Source: Metabacillus mangrovi (lineage in GTDB: Bacteria > Bacillota > Bacilli > Bacillales > Bacillaceae). Taken from it: 64,000 nt of DNA. The DNA lies in NCBI RefSeq assembly GCF_009711125.1, contig NZ_WMIB01000004.1, positions 1 through 64,000 of the forward strand. The letters run 5' to 3'. Each line of letters starts with the position of its first letter. Position 1 is the first letter of the stretch. The position numbers and the translations under genes are program-made. Under the pieces are notes generated by a model. That model did not search any database. It was not told the origin of the DNA and was given only the letters and a program-made list of their open reading frames with translations. Positions 31,482 through 40,165 of this stretch are shown one piece after another.

Positions 31482-32489
31482 ATGTTATCAAACACTGAAA
31501 TTGGAATTGACTTAGGAACGGCCAATATATTGGTCTACACGAAAAACAAGGGAATTATCATAAACGAGCCATCTGTCGTGGCCATTGATACGGAAACAAA
31601 AAACGTTCTCGCTGTTGGAGTTGAGGCAAAAAACATGATCGGAAAAACTCCGGGGAAAATCGTAGCGATCCGCCCCCTGAAAGACGGCGTTATTGCTGAT
31701 TATGATGTAACGACTGAAATGCTCAAGCAGATTATGAAAAAAGCGGGCAAGCAGCTTGGATTCTCGATCCGTAAACCGAGTGTGGTTGTTTGTACTCCTT
31801 CCGGTTCTACATCTGTAGAAAGACGCGCCATTCATGATGCAGTCAAAAATTGCGGCGCTAAGCACGTTCATCTGATTGAAGAGCCGGTAGCAGCAGCTAT
31901 TGGAGCGGATCTGCCTGTAGCTGAACCCGTTGCCAATGTTGTCGTTGATATCGGAGGAGGAACAACAGAAGTAGCCATCATTTCCTTCGGCGGTGTTGTT
32001 TCCTGCCATTCGATCCGCATCGGCGGCGATCAAATGGATGAAGACATCGTTACATATGTCCGCAAGAAGTACAATCTTCTCATCGGGGAACGTACAGCAG
32101 AACAAATTAAAATGGAAATCGGCTATGCATTAACAGACCATGAAGAACTGACAATGGAAGTGCGCGGCCGTGACCTTGTTACAGGCCTGCCAAAAACCAT
32201 TGAACTTCATTCCAGTGAAATTCAGCAGGCTATGAAAGAATCTCTATCCCACATCCTGGAAGCAATCCGTGCTACTCTTGAGGACTGCCCTCCAGAATTG
32301 AGCGGAGACATCGTCGACCGCGGGGTCATTCTGACAGGAGGAGGAGCCCTTCTGAATGGCATGCAAGACTGGCTGAGCAAGGAGATCGTCGTTCCGGTTC
32401 ACCTTGCTCCAAATCCGCTTGAATCTGTTGCTATCGGAACAGGGCGGTCACTGAGTGTCATTCATAAACTGCAAAAAGCAGCAAAATAA
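31482..32489 (+). CDS. mreBH: MreB-family actin homolog, MreBH-like
   Basis: 335 aa, the length of B. subtilis MreBH. Actin-type phosphate 1 loop [13 protein letters not shown], connect/phosphate 2 [15 protein letters not shown] and adenosine motif [14 protein letters not shown] are all present. It polymerises under the membrane and guides lateral wall synthesis; in B. subtilis MreBH directs the LytE hydrolase. Overall wording ([39 protein letters not shown]) fits MreBH better than Mbl as I recall them, but a tree would be needed. The start at 31482 follows GGGTGAAATT. It is a single gene with a strong terminator. Confidence 0.85.
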   Translation: MLSNTEIGIDLGTANILVYTKNKGIIINEPSVVAIDTETKNVLAVGVEAKNMIGKTPGKIVAIRPLKDGVIADYDVTTEMLKQIMKKAGKQLGFSIRKPSVVVCTPSGSTSVERRAIHDAVKNCGAKHVHLIEEPVAAAIGADLPVAEPVANVVVDIGGGTTEVAIISFGGVVSCHSIRIGGDQMDEDIVTYVRKKYNLLIGERTAEQIKMEIGYALTDHEELTMEVRGRDLVTGLPKTIELHSSEIQQAMKESLSHILEAIRATLEDCPPELSGDIVDRGVILTGGGALLNGMQDWLSKEIVVPVHLAPNPLESVAIGTGRSLSVIHKLQKAAK

Positions 32490-32539
32490 CAAACTGGCAC
32501 ACCACAGCAGACAGGCTTCATGAGAAGCCAGCTTAAAAG

Positions 32540-32566
32540 AACCCCCGGGAAGCATCCCGGGGGTTT
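32540..32566 (+). terminator. Terminator of the mreBH-like gene
   Basis: AACCCCCGGGA / TCCCGGGGGTTT with loop AGCA. Confidence 0.88.
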
Positions 32567-32633
32567 CATTTATCCTTCTATTTCCGCGGCACCATCTATA
32601 ATGCTGGTGAATACGGGGTTTCGTTACCTTACC

Positions 32634-32658
32634 GTTTATAGTTTAATAGAAAGGGTAT
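32634..32658 (+). promoter_or_regulatory. Sigma-B promoter of LOV-STAS copy 2
   Basis: GTTTAT, 13 bases, GGGTAT: near-perfect match to the sigma-B consensus GTTTAA-N12-15-GGGTAT, 36 bases before the start codon. Confidence 0.8.
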
Positions 32659-32694
32659 AAGGATTTAGAAGATTTCTCGGGAGGACGATTTTTT

Positions 32695-33444
32695 TTGAAT
32701 AGTACAATAAGCAATGAGTTATTTAGAAAAACGATGAATTCCGCTCAAGTGGGAATGAGCATTACAGATCCGTCACTTCCGGACAATCCGCTTGTGTATG
32801 TGAATGATGGCTTTTACACGCTTACCGGATACTCTTTTGAAGACGCGGTCGGCAAAAACTGCCGATTTCTGCAGGGACCAGGGACGAACAGAGAAGCCAT
32901 TATTGCGGTCAAGGAAGCGATCAGACTAAAAGAGTCTGTTACCGTAGAGCTTTACAATTATAAAAAGAACGGAACTCCTTTCTGGAACGAACTTCATGTA
33001 GAACCTGTATACATCGAAAGCGAGAACAAAACCTATTTTATCGGCATCCAAAAAGATATTACAGAACAACGCGCATACATAGACCGAATTACAGAGCTTT
33101 CTACTCCGATTGTACCGATCGATGACCGCATATCTGTCCTGCCCCTGATTGGGGACCTGACACCTAAACGGTCTGCGGATGTCATGAGTGCAGTATCCTC
33201 TTACGCAGCGGATAGCGAAGACGCAGTGATTATCGTTGATTTATCAGGGCTGATTAAGATGGAAAACAATGAGGCTGCAAGCCTGATACAACTTCACAGC
33301 ATCCTGGAAATGATGGGTACAGAGCTTGTCCTGACAGGCGTCTCTCCCATGCTGATCCTTCAGACAAGCTCGCATTTGATCAGCGATTTGTCTTCCATCC
33401 GGACATTCATGAATGTAAAACAGGCTATCAAAGCACTCACGTGA
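32695..33444 (+). CDS. Blue-light-sensing LOV-STAS protein (YtvA-like), copy 2
   Basis: 249 aa. The LOV domain (about 8-115) has GKNCRFLQG with the adduct-forming Cys, NYKKNGTPFWNELHVEP and FIGIQKDITEQ, all FMN-binding blocks. A helical linker leads into the STAS domain (about 138-248: LSTPIVPIDDRISVLPLIGDL, DLSGLIKMENNEAASLI). Length and linker agree with YtvA more closely than the copy at 15199. It starts at TTG behind GGGAGGACGA. A sigma-B-type promoter precedes it, so the photoreceptor that feeds sigma-B may itself be sigma-B controlled, as in B. subtilis. Confidence 0.9.
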   Translation: MNSTISNELFRKTMNSAQVGMSITDPSLPDNPLVYVNDGFYTLTGYSFEDAVGKNCRFLQGPGTNREAIIAVKEAIRLKESVTVELYNYKKNGTPFWNELHVEPVYIESENKTYFIGIQKDITEQRAYIDRITELSTPIVPIDDRISVLPLIGDLTPKRSADVMSAVSSYAADSEDAVIIVDLSGLIKMENNEAASLIQLHSILEMMGTELVLTGVSPMLILQTSSHLISDLSSIRTFMNVKQAIKALT

Positions 33445-33450
33445 GGAAAG

Positions 33451-33476
33451 AAAAACCCCGGCAGCAGCTGCCGGGG
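33451..33476 (-). terminator. Terminator of the polysaccharide lyase gene
   Basis: On the minus strand CCCCGGCAGCTGCTGCCGGGG is followed by TTTTTC; it lies 10 bases past the stop at 33486. Confidence 0.88.
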
Positions 33477-33485
33477 AAGGGAAAT

Positions 33486-36400
33486 TCAGCGTTCGATCAC
33501 TGTAACTCCGTCCATTTCCACTCCTGAAACTCTTTTTCCATTGACTGTAATGTTTGTAAATCCTGTTCCCTGTATGAACAGAGAGGCACTCTTCACCTTT
33601 TGCTCCTCCGGCAGAATAATGGTCAGATTCTGATTGGCTGAAAGGATTTTAACAGGCACCTCACGGCAGCTGTCGGCCTGTTCAGGATGAAGGGCTACAC
33701 TTCCTGCGAGCAGTTCCCCTTCCTTTGCGGTAAAGTCTCCTGTCAGACACGTGATTCCTTCCTCATCCGAGATCTTAATTCCTTTATCATCAAACCATTC
33801 CGCCCGAAACTCTTTTCCTCCGGCACCAAAGACGTGCACAAAACTTGCAGCCTCTCCATTTTGTCTTTCAATCAAAACCGGATAGGATGTCTCAGGCTCT
33901 GATGACGGGCCGGGACCCATTGCGACTGCTGCCTCTCGAAGTCCTGTTCCGAGAGAAACCATTTGGAGCTCTTTATTGTTCCATTTCCAATCCGCCTTAA
34001 AATCATCTTGGACAAAAGCACTTTTCGGACCTGTCAGAAATTGATATCCGTTTTGACTGCCGAGTGGTGAATGCCGGTCTGACAGTTTAAGGCTGTTCGA
34101 AAACGCACCGAGCCCGTGAAAAACCCAGTCATATTGCCTGATTGTACCGGGACTTTCCGCTTCCATCCAATCCACAGCGTAACGGCCGTGCAGCAGGATC
34201 GTCCGCTTGATTTTTGTACCTGGGTATACCTCACCGGCATCTCCTCTCATCAGCTGCAGTTTTTTCCCGGCAGCGAACTGCTCGAGCCTTCCCTCAACAG
34301 CTTTTTGGGAGACCCCGTCTACGATCAGCGTATTATGGCTGATGCTTTGCTTATACCAGCCAGTATAGAGGACATGACCGTAGCTAGGTGTTCCAAAATC
34401 AGGCGCGAACGCCTCCCCGTCTGCAAAAAGATCGATATGAAGCTTATCAGGATGGCCGTGTGAACCGCCATAAGGTCCGTAATCCATAAGAACGTACATG
34501 GAAGAATTTCTGAGAACACTTTGTCCGGCTCCTTCAAAATTCCGGCTTTTCCAAGTGTAGCTGCCGTCCTTAGGGATTTCAGGAGCACCCTTAAATAGAG
34601 CATATTCCCCTTCTCTCGGAAGCTTTTGATACTTTACATCAAGCAGCCAGGCATAGCTCTTTGTCCGATAGGCTGTAAATGCAGGCTCATAGTCGAAGTT
34701 TCCTTTTGCACTTACGGAATCAATCAGCGAGCTTCCATAAATGCCTCCATCATTATTAAATGGAAGAGCAAGGTTCGGATAGGCATAATCCAGCGGAAGA
34801 TCATACATTTTCTTAAAATTCGGATTGCCGAAAAGGTCGTAGCCCCAGCTCTTTGCTCCGTCGGCAAGATGCTGAAGAGCCCTTAGTGCATATAAGTGAT
34901 AAGCGATGGATCCTTCCCACCAGAATCCGTCGGAAAGAACACTTTCATTCATTAAATAATGGAATCCATGCTCACCATTGACTGCAAACTCCATATATTC
35001 CCTGTCTCCGAGAACAAATCCAATCATTCCTACAGCAGCATTGTGCCATGCCTGCCAGTTGGAACGGCCCATATCATATTCACTGATGGCGACCGCTGAT
35101 GGCCGCAGAAGATTGAGCTCAATATTTGCCTTATCTTCATCTTCCAGAAACCCGCTGCCGTAAAGGAGGTCGTACGTATATGCGAGATCGACCATACTTA
35201 CCGCTTCATCAAGCGTTTGCCAGTACAGCCTGCCGCCGCGCGCCTGTTTCTGGTAATTTGGATAGATCGCGGCATAGTCAAGCAGAATTCCGGCGGCCTT
35301 TTTTCCGTATCTCTCTTCCCCGCTTAGGGCATAAGCGGCTGCAAGCGTTCTTGCTGCCTTGATGATTTCATTATGCCGGTAATACCTCCAGCCGGCATCA
35401 TAGGATTCTCCTTCATAATAGCGGTCTTCAGAAGGACAGTAATGTTTATGCGGACTGGATGCATCGTAATCAAGCCTCGAGCTGTCATCGCAAAGGAACC
35501 ACATCCCATGGCCCCCTGCCGTATCCGGCACCTGCAGCTGGCTCATCACAAGCCCATCTGCCTGCTCCTTCAGCTTTTTATCATAAAGGCCCGCCCATTG
35601 CTCTTCTGCCACTCTGGTCCTGGCAGCTGTCAGCTCCGCTTTGCTGATGAAGGATTTGGGCCTTTCATGTAAAGCCGGCTCCCACTTTACAGACTTACTT
35701 TTCAGTTTAACCTGGAAGCTTGCTCCGAGTTTCAGCCTCGAGATAATCGAGATTGTCACAGATTCTTCCCCTCCTTCCGGCTGCCCATCCGGCCATTTCC
35801 ATCTGACAGCGATCCTTCTCGATTCTCCGGGCAGAAGATCGCCTGATGGGGCATCGATTGAAATTTCCTGTGCGTGTTCTTCCGGTACAACGGCTTCGTA
35901 ATGGTCAGCTGCTGCCGCTTTATTCAGCACCGTGACATAATAAACCTGTTCTGATCCAGGCGGACCCGATTTTTCAATGGTTTTTGGAGAAACCTGAAAA
36001 GACTCTCTTATAAGCCTCAAGTCATCAAAATACACTTCTGTATCAGCGCTTGGAGGCTTGTCGCTGTACCAGTACGAATGAAAGGTCAGTTTTTTTACAG
36101 AATGAAGGCCGAGGGGCTGCCTGGAAGGAGTAAAATCCTTCAGAGGAAGGGAAACAAGCTTCCAGCCGGTCCAGTCTATTTTTATCCCGCTCATGTAATA
36201 GTCAAATCCCTCTGTCTCTGGATCATCAGAATCAAGTATCGGGTAGATCATCGTCCCGGTTGCTTTTTTGGAGTAAAGCCAGAATTCGAGCTTGTCATAC
36301 CTCGACCAATCAGCGGGGATGGCAGTCGTCTGCACAGCCTTTTTGACCGGCATATTCGCCCACCTTCCGCTGTACAGCCCTTCCTTTACATGCTCGCTGC

Positions 36401-37046
36401 TCTCGGTAACAGAGCTCCACTTTCTCGCATCCTCAAAACCGTCTATTGGCAGAATATCAGATTCCTTCGAATAGTCCAGTGTCATATGGTCCAATACCAG
36501 CTGTGTTTCTGGGTTTGGAGTTTCCCCGTACCACGACGTATGGAAGCGGAGCTGGTCAATTTTTTGAAAGCCTGCCGGTGAATACCCGGAACGAAAGGAA
36601 TAGAAAGGGATCGAAACCTTTTTCCACCCTTCCCATGTCATGCTGATGGATGTAATGTAGTAGTCAGTTTGCGAAGTTGATGGCTCATCAGAATAGAGCA
36701 CAGCATAAATGCGGTCATTCGTTGCTTTTTCGGAGTAAATCCATAGATTGAGTGTATCAAAAGAGGACCAGTTGTGCGGAATAGCAGACGTTTCAATCGC
36801 TTTAATCATTTTTCCATTCGAACGGTCTGTAATGTTCCACCGCCCTGCTGAGCTTCCTTCATGGACAGTTTCCTGTTCCGGAACGAGCCCCCGCCAATCG
36901 GAAACGCTTTCAAAATCATGGACGATGAGCTGATCTTCCTCTGTCAGCTCTTTCTGCGGCAGTTCATCTGCTAAGCCCCTTACCGGAAACCCCGGCAGAA
37001 GCAGCACGAAAGACAGCAGAATCAGCATTCCCTTTTTTATCCTCAT
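33486..37046 (-). CDS. Secreted heparinase II/III-fold polysaccharide lyase with two N-terminal carbohydrate-binding domains
   Basis: 1186 aa. A signal peptide (about 1-27) is followed by two homologous beta-sandwich domains (about 40-190 and 200-350). Matching pieces are SAIPHNWSSFDTLNLWIYSEKAT and TAIPADWSRYDKLEFWLYSKKAT, so an internal duplication is visible. An alginate-lyase/heparinase-type alpha/alpha toroid (about 470-790) contains NWQAWHNAAVG and EGSIAYHLYALRAL. A C-terminal heparinase II/III beta-sandwich (about 800-1180) contains SHGHPDKLHIDLF and SHNTLIVDG. Asn/His/Tyr in these motifs are the usual catalytic set. It should cleave an acidic polysaccharide by beta-elimination outside the cell. 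GH88 and KduI/KduD genes upstream fit unsaturated uronide products. The exact PL family is unclear. Confidence 0.8.
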   Translation of the reverse strand: MRIKKGMLILLSFVLLLPGFPVRGLADELPQKELTEEDQLIVHDFESVSDWRGLVPEQETVHEGSSAGRWNITDRSNGKMIKAIETSAIPHNWSSFDTLNLWIYSEKATNDRIYAVLYSDEPSTSQTDYYITSISMTWEGWKKVSIPFYSFRSGYSPAGFQKIDQLRFHTSWYGETPNPETQLVLDHMTLDYSKESDILPIDGFEDARKWSSVTESSEHVKEGLYSGRWANMPVKKAVQTTAIPADWSRYDKLEFWLYSKKATGTMIYPILDSDDPETEGFDYYMSGIKIDWTGWKLVSLPLKDFTPSRQPLGLHSVKKLTFHSYWYSDKPPSADTEVYFDDLRLIRESFQVSPKTIEKSGPPGSEQVYYVTVLNKAAAADHYEAVVPEEHAQEISIDAPSGDLLPGESRRIAVRWKWPDGQPEGGEESVTISIISRLKLGASFQVKLKSKSVKWEPALHERPKSFISKAELTAARTRVAEEQWAGLYDKKLKEQADGLVMSQLQVPDTAGGHGMWFLCDDSSRLDYDASSPHKHYCPSEDRYYEGESYDAGWRYYRHNEIIKAARTLAAAYALSGEERYGKKAAGILLDYAAIYPNYQKQARGGRLYWQTLDEAVSMVDLAYTYDLLYGSGFLEDEDKANIELNLLRPSAVAISEYDMGRSNWQAWHNAAVGMIGFVLGDREYMEFAVNGEHGFHYLMNESVLSDGFWWEGSIAYHLYALRALQHLADGAKSWGYDLFGNPNFKKMYDLPLDYAYPNLALPFNNDGGIYGSSLIDSVSAKGNFDYEPAFTAYRTKSYAWLLDVKYQKLPREGEYALFKGAPEIPKDGSYTWKSRNFEGAGQSVLRNSSMYVLMDYGPYGGSHGHPDKLHIDLFADGEAFAPDFGTPSYGHVLYTGWYKQSISHNTLIVDGVSQKAVEGRLEQFAAGKKLQLMRGDAGEVYPGTKIKRTILLHGRYAVDWMEAESPGTIRQYDWVFHGLGAFSNSLKLSDRHSPLGSQNGYQFLTGPKSAFVQDDFKADWKWNNKELQMVSLGTGLREAAVAMGPGPSSEPETSYPVLIERQNGEAASFVHVFGAGGKEFRAEWFDDKGIKISDEEGITCLTGDFTAKEGELLAGSVALHPEQADSCREVPVKILSANQNLTIILPEEQKVKSASLFIQGTGFTNITVNGKRVSGVEMDGVTVIER

Positions 37047-37150
37047 TCATTTCCCCCGGTTAAAGCCCGCTCACAAGCTTAAATCTTGGCAGGAAAAGAG
37101 AACAGTCAACTCTGAAAAGAATGAGCCGAACCTATTTTTTTATCTTCTGA

Positions 37151-37222
37151 GGCTTCGCTTTCAAGGCAGTCACTGCTAAAAGCGAAGCCCGGACCAGCAG
37201 CTGCCTGCTTCAGCAGACAGCC
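37151..37222 (-). other. Two hairpins between the GH88 and lyase genes
   Basis: GGCTTCGCTTT..AAAGCGAAGCC (37151-37190) and, nearer the GH88 stop, GCTGTCTGC-TGAA-GCAGGCAGC (37196-37222). Neither has a T-tract on the minus strand. They probably set the relative expression of the lyase versus the kdu genes. Confidence 0.55.
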
Positions 37223-37226
37223 CTTT

Positions 37227-38438
37227 TTACCAGTACAGATTCCAGTTTTTCTTCAGGCGCACAAGTCCTTCCAGGTAATAATAATCTCCCCATAAATTTG
37301 CTTCATCTACGCCAAGTTTTTCGGGCTTTGCATAAACACCATGAAGGAGGAGAGCGTTGGAATCCGGGCAATCTTTAGTAGAGTAGCCTGTGTACAGATC
37401 CTTAAGCATTGCAATGGCAGCTCTGCTATAGTACTCCTTCCATTCCGGATCCTCTGTATACTTTGCCAGTTCATGCAGGCCGCAGGCCGTGATCGCACTG
37501 GACGAACTGTCTTTTTCTTCCCCGCTTCCGTCTGTAAAGGCGAGATCCCAGTATACGACTCCATCCTCAGGGGTCCTGTTCAGGAAATAATGGGCAAGTT
37601 TCTCTGCAAGCTCTGTAAACTCGGTGTTTCCCGTGTATTTATAACTGAGCGGGAAACCGTAGATCCCCCATGCCTGCCCTCTCGCCCAACAGGAGTCATC
37701 CCGGTACCCCTGATGTGTTTTTCCGAACTTTGCTTCTCCTGTTTCCGTATCAAAGTAATACGTATGAAAGGTAGAGGCATCTTCACGGACAATCCACTTG
37801 AACGCATTTTTCGCGTGCTGCTCAGCAGCCTGCTGATACTTATCCTCACCCGTAACTTCAGAAGCCCAATACAAAAGCGGAAGATTCATCAGGCAATCGA
37901 TGATGATGCGTCCTCTTTGATTCGGATCGTTCAAATCACCCCATGCCTGGATGATGCCTGCTTTCTCAAAGTAGCGGGTCATCAAATGGTCCGCCGCCAT
38001 CAGGGCCGCTTTTCTGGCTGTTTCATTGCCGGTCAGACGGTACCCGCTGACACAGGAAAGAGTATAAAGAAATCCAAGATCATGATGCTCGCAGTCTATT
38101 TTTTCCTGAATCCGTCTGTAAAAGCTGTCAATGTGGACTTCTCCTGCCTCCCGGTACTTATCCTCTCCTGTCAGTTCATAGGCAAGCCAGATCATACCGG
38201 TCCAGAAGCTTGTCGTCCATCCGAAGTTGCCTCCCCGCTCCCGGCCTGGCTTCTCTGGGATTCTTGGATAGTACCTGTTTTCTCTCGTAGTATCATCTGG
38301 AAAAACAGAAGTAAATTCCTCGAGGCTCCCGCTTATTTTCTGCAATGCATGCGCGATCGCTTCATCAACAAAACCAAGATCGGCTGCAGCTTTTCTGTAC
38401 CGGTCATTCCGGACTCCTTCATTGAGTACACCCACCAT
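37227..38438 (-). CDS. Unsaturated glucuronyl hydrolase (GH88)
   Basis: 403 aa with an alpha/alpha-barrel and no signal peptide. The two catalytic-aspartate contexts of GH88 are present: HHDLGFLYTLSC and IIDCLMNLPLLYWAS. RGQAWGIYGF and the terminal LWGDYYYLEGLVRL are also conserved. It removes the 4,5-unsaturated uronic acid from oligosaccharides made by a lyase and acts in the cytoplasm after uptake. AAGGAGGGACA precedes the ATG. It follows kduI by 9 bases, so kduD-kduI-GH88 are one operon, with the lyase gene probably read from the same or a nearby promoter. No transporter is in this cluster. Confidence 0.9.
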   Translation of the reverse strand: MVGVLNEGVRNDRYRKAAADLGFVDEAIAHALQKISGSLEEFTSVFPDDTTRENRYYPRIPEKPGRERGGNFGWTTSFWTGMIWLAYELTGEDKYREAGEVHIDSFYRRIQEKIDCEHHDLGFLYTLSCVSGYRLTGNETARKAALMAADHLMTRYFEKAGIIQAWGDLNDPNQRGRIIIDCLMNLPLLYWASEVTGEDKYQQAAEQHAKNAFKWIVREDASTFHTYYFDTETGEAKFGKTHQGYRDDSCWARGQAWGIYGFPLSYKYTGNTEFTELAEKLAHYFLNRTPEDGVVYWDLAFTDGSGEEKDSSSSAITACGLHELAKYTEDPEWKEYYSRAAIAMLKDLYTGYSTKDCPDSNALLLHGVYAKPEKLGVDEANLWGDYYYLEGLVRLKKNWNLYW

Positions 38439-38447
38439 TGTCCCTCC

Positions 38448-39275
38448 TTAACGTAAATCCTTCATCCCGACATGCTCCATATCGTCAAACGTGTAATTCT
38501 CCCCCGCCATCGCCCAGATAAAAGTGTAATTGCTAGTGCCGATTCCCGAATGAATCGACCAGCTTGGGGAAATCACTGCCTGTTCATTGCTAACAATCAG
38601 ATGCCTTGTTTCAGATGGTTCTCCCATAAAATGAAAGACTCTCGTATCTACATCCATATCAAAATACAGATACACCTCGGACCGCCGGTCATGAATATGG
38701 GCCGGCATCGTGTTCCACATGCAGTTGGGTGCAAGAAGAGTCATCCCCATCATCAGCTGTGAGCTTTGAGCCCCTCCTGCATGGATGTATTTATAAATGG
38801 TCCGCTTGTTCGAGTTTTTCTCTTCCCCCAGATGAACGGGTGCGGCTTCATCGATCCCAATTTTCACAGCCGGGAACTCTTTATGGGCGAGCGTTGATAA
38901 AATATAATACCGGGCAGGGTGCTGAGGATTCTCGCTTTTCAAAACCACTTCTTTTTTCCCCATGCCAAGATAGAGGCAGTCCTTCGATTGAAGATGAAAG
39001 GCTTCTCCATCTGCTTCGATCGTTCCAGGACCGCCTATATTGATGATTCCCGCCTCGCGTCTTTCCAGAAAATAGCCGGTCTTTATGTCCGGCTCTGCAA
39101 GGATGACAGGCTCTTTCACAGGTACCGCCCCTCCAATCAGCATCCGGTCCTCATGGGTATACGTAAGGGTCAAACGGTCTGCTTCAAAAAGTGACTCGAT
39201 CAGATAAGCACTTCTTAATTCCTCTGTTGTAAACCGTTTTGTCTCATTACGGCTTGCACAATGCCTCGTCTCCAT
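38448..39275 (-). CDS. kduI: 5-dehydro-4-deoxy-D-glucuronate isomerase
   Basis: 275 aa, the usual length. Cupin metal ligands appear in MPAHIHDRRSEVYLYFDM (His, His, Glu) with a later SWSIHSGIGTSNYTFIW (His). KduI turns 5-keto-4-deoxyuronate, formed spontaneously from unsaturated uronate, into 3-deoxy-D-glycero-2,5-hexodiulosonate. It lies between kduD (19-base gap) and the GH88 gene (9 bases), the logical order of the pathway. A short N-terminal MDR-type segment (KRFTTEELRSAYLIESLF) is standard for the family. Confidence 0.95.
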   Translation of the reverse strand: METRHCASRNETKRFTTEELRSAYLIESLFEADRLTLTYTHEDRMLIGGAVPVKEPVILAEPDIKTGYFLERREAGIINIGGPGTIEADGEAFHLQSKDCLYLGMGKKEVVLKSENPQHPARYYILSTLAHKEFPAVKIGIDEAAPVHLGEEKNSNKRTIYKYIHAGGAQSSQLMMGMTLLAPNCMWNTMPAHIHDRRSEVYLYFDMDVDTRVFHFMGEPSETRHLIVSNEQAVISPSWSIHSGIGTSNYTFIWAMAGENYTFDDMEHVGMKDLR

Positions 39276-39294
39276 TTAGCTCCAATCCCTTCGT

Positions 39295-40047
39295 TTAAAA
39301 ATTCAGCCAGCCGCCGTCGACCGCCAAAATGTGACCGCTTACATAATTGGAAGCGTCAGATGACAGAAAAACAACCGGCCCTTTCAAATCCTCAGGAAGG
39401 CCCCATCTGCCTGCAGGGATCCTTGACTGGATGAATGCATTCCGCTCTTCATCCATCCTCAGCGCCTCCGTATTATCCGTTTCCATATAACCGGGTGCGA
39501 TCGCATTCACACATATTCCTTTACCGGCCCATTCATTAGAGAGCGCTTTCGTCAAACCTGCGATGGCGTGCTTGCTCGCTGTATAGGCCGGCACCCGCAG
39601 TCCTCCCTGAAAAGAGAGCATGGATGCAATATTGATGATTTTTCCCGACCCGCGCTCCAGCATATGCCTTCCCGCTTCTGTAGAAAGCTGAAAGACGGCG
39701 TCTGTATTTAATTCCAGGACAGCCCGCCAATCCTCCATCGAGTATTCGGCGGCAGGAGCCCGGCGGATGATGCCGGAGTTGTTGACGAGAATATCGATTT
39801 TCCCCTTTTCCTCCAACGCCCGCTGGATGACACCGGACCGCTGAACCCGGTCGGACAGATCGGCCCGGATGCCGTAAAACGTGCTGCCCGCTTTTTCTGC
39901 TTCCGCTTTAACTTCCGTCATGTCGCTGATCCCGGCTCCGATGATGTCTGCACCTGCTTCGGCGAGCCCGATCGCCATCGCCCTCCCCAGACCTCTGCTC
40001 GCACCCGTTACCAATGCTGTTTTACCCTTTAAAGAAAATCGTGACAA
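39295..40047 (-). CDS. kduD: 2-deoxy-D-gluconate 3-dehydrogenase / KduD
   Basis: 250 aa SDR. TGASRGLG, NNSGIIRR, Ser in NIASMLSFQGG, YTASK and HILAVDGGWLN are the family blocks, and the C-terminus is typical of KduD. It reduces 2,5-diketo-3-deoxygluconate to 2-keto-3-deoxygluconate (KDG). The start is a TTG at 40045-40047, correctly spaced from GTGGAGGG; the in-frame ATG seven codons upstream has no ribosome binding site. It is the first gene of the kdu operon, about 120 bases downstream of the DeoR gene. KDG kinase and aldolase genes are not in the window. Confidence 0.93.
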   Translation of the reverse strand: MSRFSLKGKTALVTGASRGLGRAMAIGLAEAGADIIGAGISDMTEVKAEAEKAGSTFYGIRADLSDRVQRSGVIQRALEEKGKIDILVNNSGIIRRAPAAEYSMEDWRAVLELNTDAVFQLSTEAGRHMLERGSGKIINIASMLSFQGGLRVPAYTASKHAIAGLTKALSNEWAGKGICVNAIAPGYMETDNTEALRMDEERNAFIQSRIPAGRWGLPEDLKGPVVFLSSDASNYVSGHILAVDGGWLNF

Positions 40048-40165
40048 AAGCAGCCCTCCACTTCCCATTCAGGTTCGCATGTGTATTTTTATGTTCGTTT
40101 GGTTTAGTTTAGCACATTTGCAGTCTAAGAGACAGCATTTTTTGGAAGTTTTTGAGATATAAGAC

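Noticed and set aside
37341-38456. A 371-codon plus-strand frame opposite the GH88 gene
   Set aside because: It is the complement of a clear GH88 gene; its translation has no recognisable domain and no ribosome binding site.
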